Assembly (NCBI GenBank): GCA_002551355.1
Contig: NTHE01000030.1
Location: forward strand, 1-64,000
Direction: 5' to 3'
Source of the DNA: Streptomyces sp. man185
GTDB lineage: Bacteria > Actinomycetota > Actinomycetes > Streptomycetales > Streptomycetaceae
DNA length: 64,000 bases
Shown: piece by piece, positions 63,159-64,000 of the stretch
Position numbering within the stretch: position 1 is the stretch's first letter
Layout of the letters: each line of letters opens with the position of its first letter
The notes under the pieces: generated by a model
Databases searched by the model: none
What the model saw: only the letters and a program-made list of their open reading frames with translations
What the model was told of the DNA's origin: nothing
Program-made: the position numbers and the translations under genes

Positions 63159-64000
63159 ATGACGCATGTGCCGCAGGTGCCGCAGGTGACCGACCACGGC
63201 GGGGGCGTCCACAGCATCAAGGTCCCCATCCCGGACAACCCCCTGGGGCACACCCTGGTCCATCTCGTCGACACCGACCGGGGGCCCGTCCTCATCGATA
63301 CGGGGTGGGACGACCCCGCGTCGTGGGACACCCTGGCCGCCGGGCTCGACGCCCTCGGCACCGCCGTCACCGACGTCCACGGCGTCGTCATCACCCACCA
63401 CCACCCCGACCACCACGGTCTCTCCGGCCAGGTTCGCGAGGCGTCCGGGGCCTGGATCGCGATGCATGAGGCCGACACCGCGATCGTCCGCCGCACCCGG
63501 GACGCCGAGCCCGGCACCTGGCTCGACTACCTCACCCGCAAGCTCGCCGCAGTCGGCGCACCCGAGGAGCACCTCGCCCCGCTGCGCGCCGCCCGCAGTG
63601 GGGGGCGGTTGCGGACCCTGCCGGGGCTGCGCGCCGCGCTGCCCGACCGGGAGATCGTGCCCGGCGAGCTGCTCGATCTCGCCGGGCGGAAGCTGCGGGC
63701 CGTCTGGACCCCCGGGCACACCCCGGGCCATGTCTGCCTCCATCTGGAGGAGCGGCATCCTGCCGGACTGGAAGGGAACGGGCGGTTGTTCTCCGGTGAC
63801 CATCTGCTGCCCGGCATCAGTCCGCACATCGGGCTGTACGAGGACCCCGACGACACCGCCGTCACCGATCCCCTCGGCGACTACCTCGCCTCGCTGGAGC
63901 GGATCGGCCGGCTCGGGGTGGCCGAGGTGCTGCCCGCACACCAGCACGCGTTCACCGATGCGGTCGGGCGGGTGCGGGAGCTGCTGGACCACCACGAGGA
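63159..64000 (+). CDS. metallo-beta-lactamase-fold hydrolase (C-terminus cut by window edge)
   Basis: The ~280 visible residues show the di-zinc site VVITHHHPDHHG (about 85-96), VWTPGHTPGHVCLH (about 187-200) and LFSGDHLLPG (about 212-221), the HxHxDH...H...D pattern of the metallo-beta-lactamase superfamily. GPVLIDTGWDD precedes it. Likely a thioesterase- or glyoxalase-II-like hydrolase acting on acyl-CoA-like esters. The ATG follows GGGGGAG closely. The frame is still open at the window end. It shares a divergent promoter region with the aldehyde dehydrogenase, suggesting a joint catabolic role. Confidence 0.92.
   Translation, partial: MTHVPQVPQVTDHGGGVHSIKVPIPDNPLGHTLVHLVDTDRGPVLIDTGWDDPASWDTLAAGLDALGTAVTDVHGVVITHHHPDHHGLSGQVREASGAWIAMHEADTAIVRRTRDAEPGTWLDYLTRKLAAVGAPEEHLAPLRAARSGGRLRTLPGLRAALPDREIVPGELLDLAGRKLRAVWTPGHTPGHVCLHLEERHPAGLEGNGRLFSGDHLLPGISPHIGLYEDPDDTAVTDPLGDYLASLERIGRLGVAEVLPAHQHAFTDAVGRVRELLDHHE

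Overview
The window is very G+C-rich actinobacterial DNA, almost certainly Streptomyces. Evidence: codon third positions are nearly all G/C, GTG starts are frequent, there is an actinobacterial type-A RNase P RNA, mycothiol-dependent and F420-type enzymes occur, and the RNase H/phosphatase - zinc-ribbon - Nif3 gene block matches the order of M. tuberculosis Rv2228c-Rv2230c and S. coelicolor SCO2299. No tRNA, rRNA, IS element or CRISPR array was seen.

Layout. 0-4.3 kb: a TetR/DHA2 efflux pair, two GNAT acetyltransferases (one probably frameshifted) and a family-2 glycosyltransferase. 4.7-12.7 kb: a visibly less G+C-rich accessory island that looks like an anti-phage or restriction locus. It has a GIY-YIG protein, a Vsr endonuclease, a C5-cytosine methyltransferase, and a tightly packed four-gene minus-strand operon (unknown protein, ParB-like protein, SNF2 helicase, PD-(D/E)xK/DUF3883 nuclease). 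It stops next to rnpB (13.0-13.4 kb, minus strand). 13.5-25.2 kb: mostly housekeeping genes (MerR regulator plus membrane protein, RNB exonuclease, YaaA, KDPG aldolase, TSUP permease, RNase H/phosphatase, zinc ribbon, Nif3, an iron-box-controlled siderophore-binding lipoprotein).

25.3-33.5 kb: a beta-oxidation gene set (SDR, zinc alcohol dehydrogenase, MaoC hydratase, SCP-x-like thiolase, a two-module fused acyl-CoA dehydrogenase, an MFS pump). Two palindromes here fit the KstR consensus TNNAACNNGTTNNA. The likely regulator, a KstR-like TetR protein, is at 49.9 kb with two more copies of the same motif in tandem. 33.7-49.6 kb: MFS pump, peptidase E, an IclR-controlled DUF1177/permease/M20 operon, a methyltransferase, a cell-wall amidase, a DUF5336 protein, an LLM flavin oxidoreductase, lipoproteins, and a glycosyltransferase/methyltransferase/toroid-protein operon.

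50.5-58.2 kb: a compact, apparently undescribed biosynthetic locus. The minus-strand operon encodes an aminoacyl:carrier-protein ligase (a truncated class II tRNA-synthetase relative), a free carrier protein and a phosphopantetheinyl transferase. The divergent plus-strand operon encodes a phytanoyl-CoA-type dioxygenase, a DUF6271 protein with a GT-A-like DSD motif, a condensation-domain protein with a decayed adenylation-domain tail, and an exporter. I infer that one amino acid is activated without a tRNA or a full NRPS, loaded on the carrier, tailored, condensed and exported. The shared promoter region carries a DasR-like palindrome.

58.3-64 kb: a TetR/saccharopine-dehydrogenase-like divergent pair, a broken RHS-repeat remnant followed by a possible orphan immunity gene, a ferredoxin/aldehyde dehydrogenase pair, and the start of a metallo-beta-lactamase-fold hydrolase, with stacked palindromes between the last two. 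Genes at both window edges are cut.
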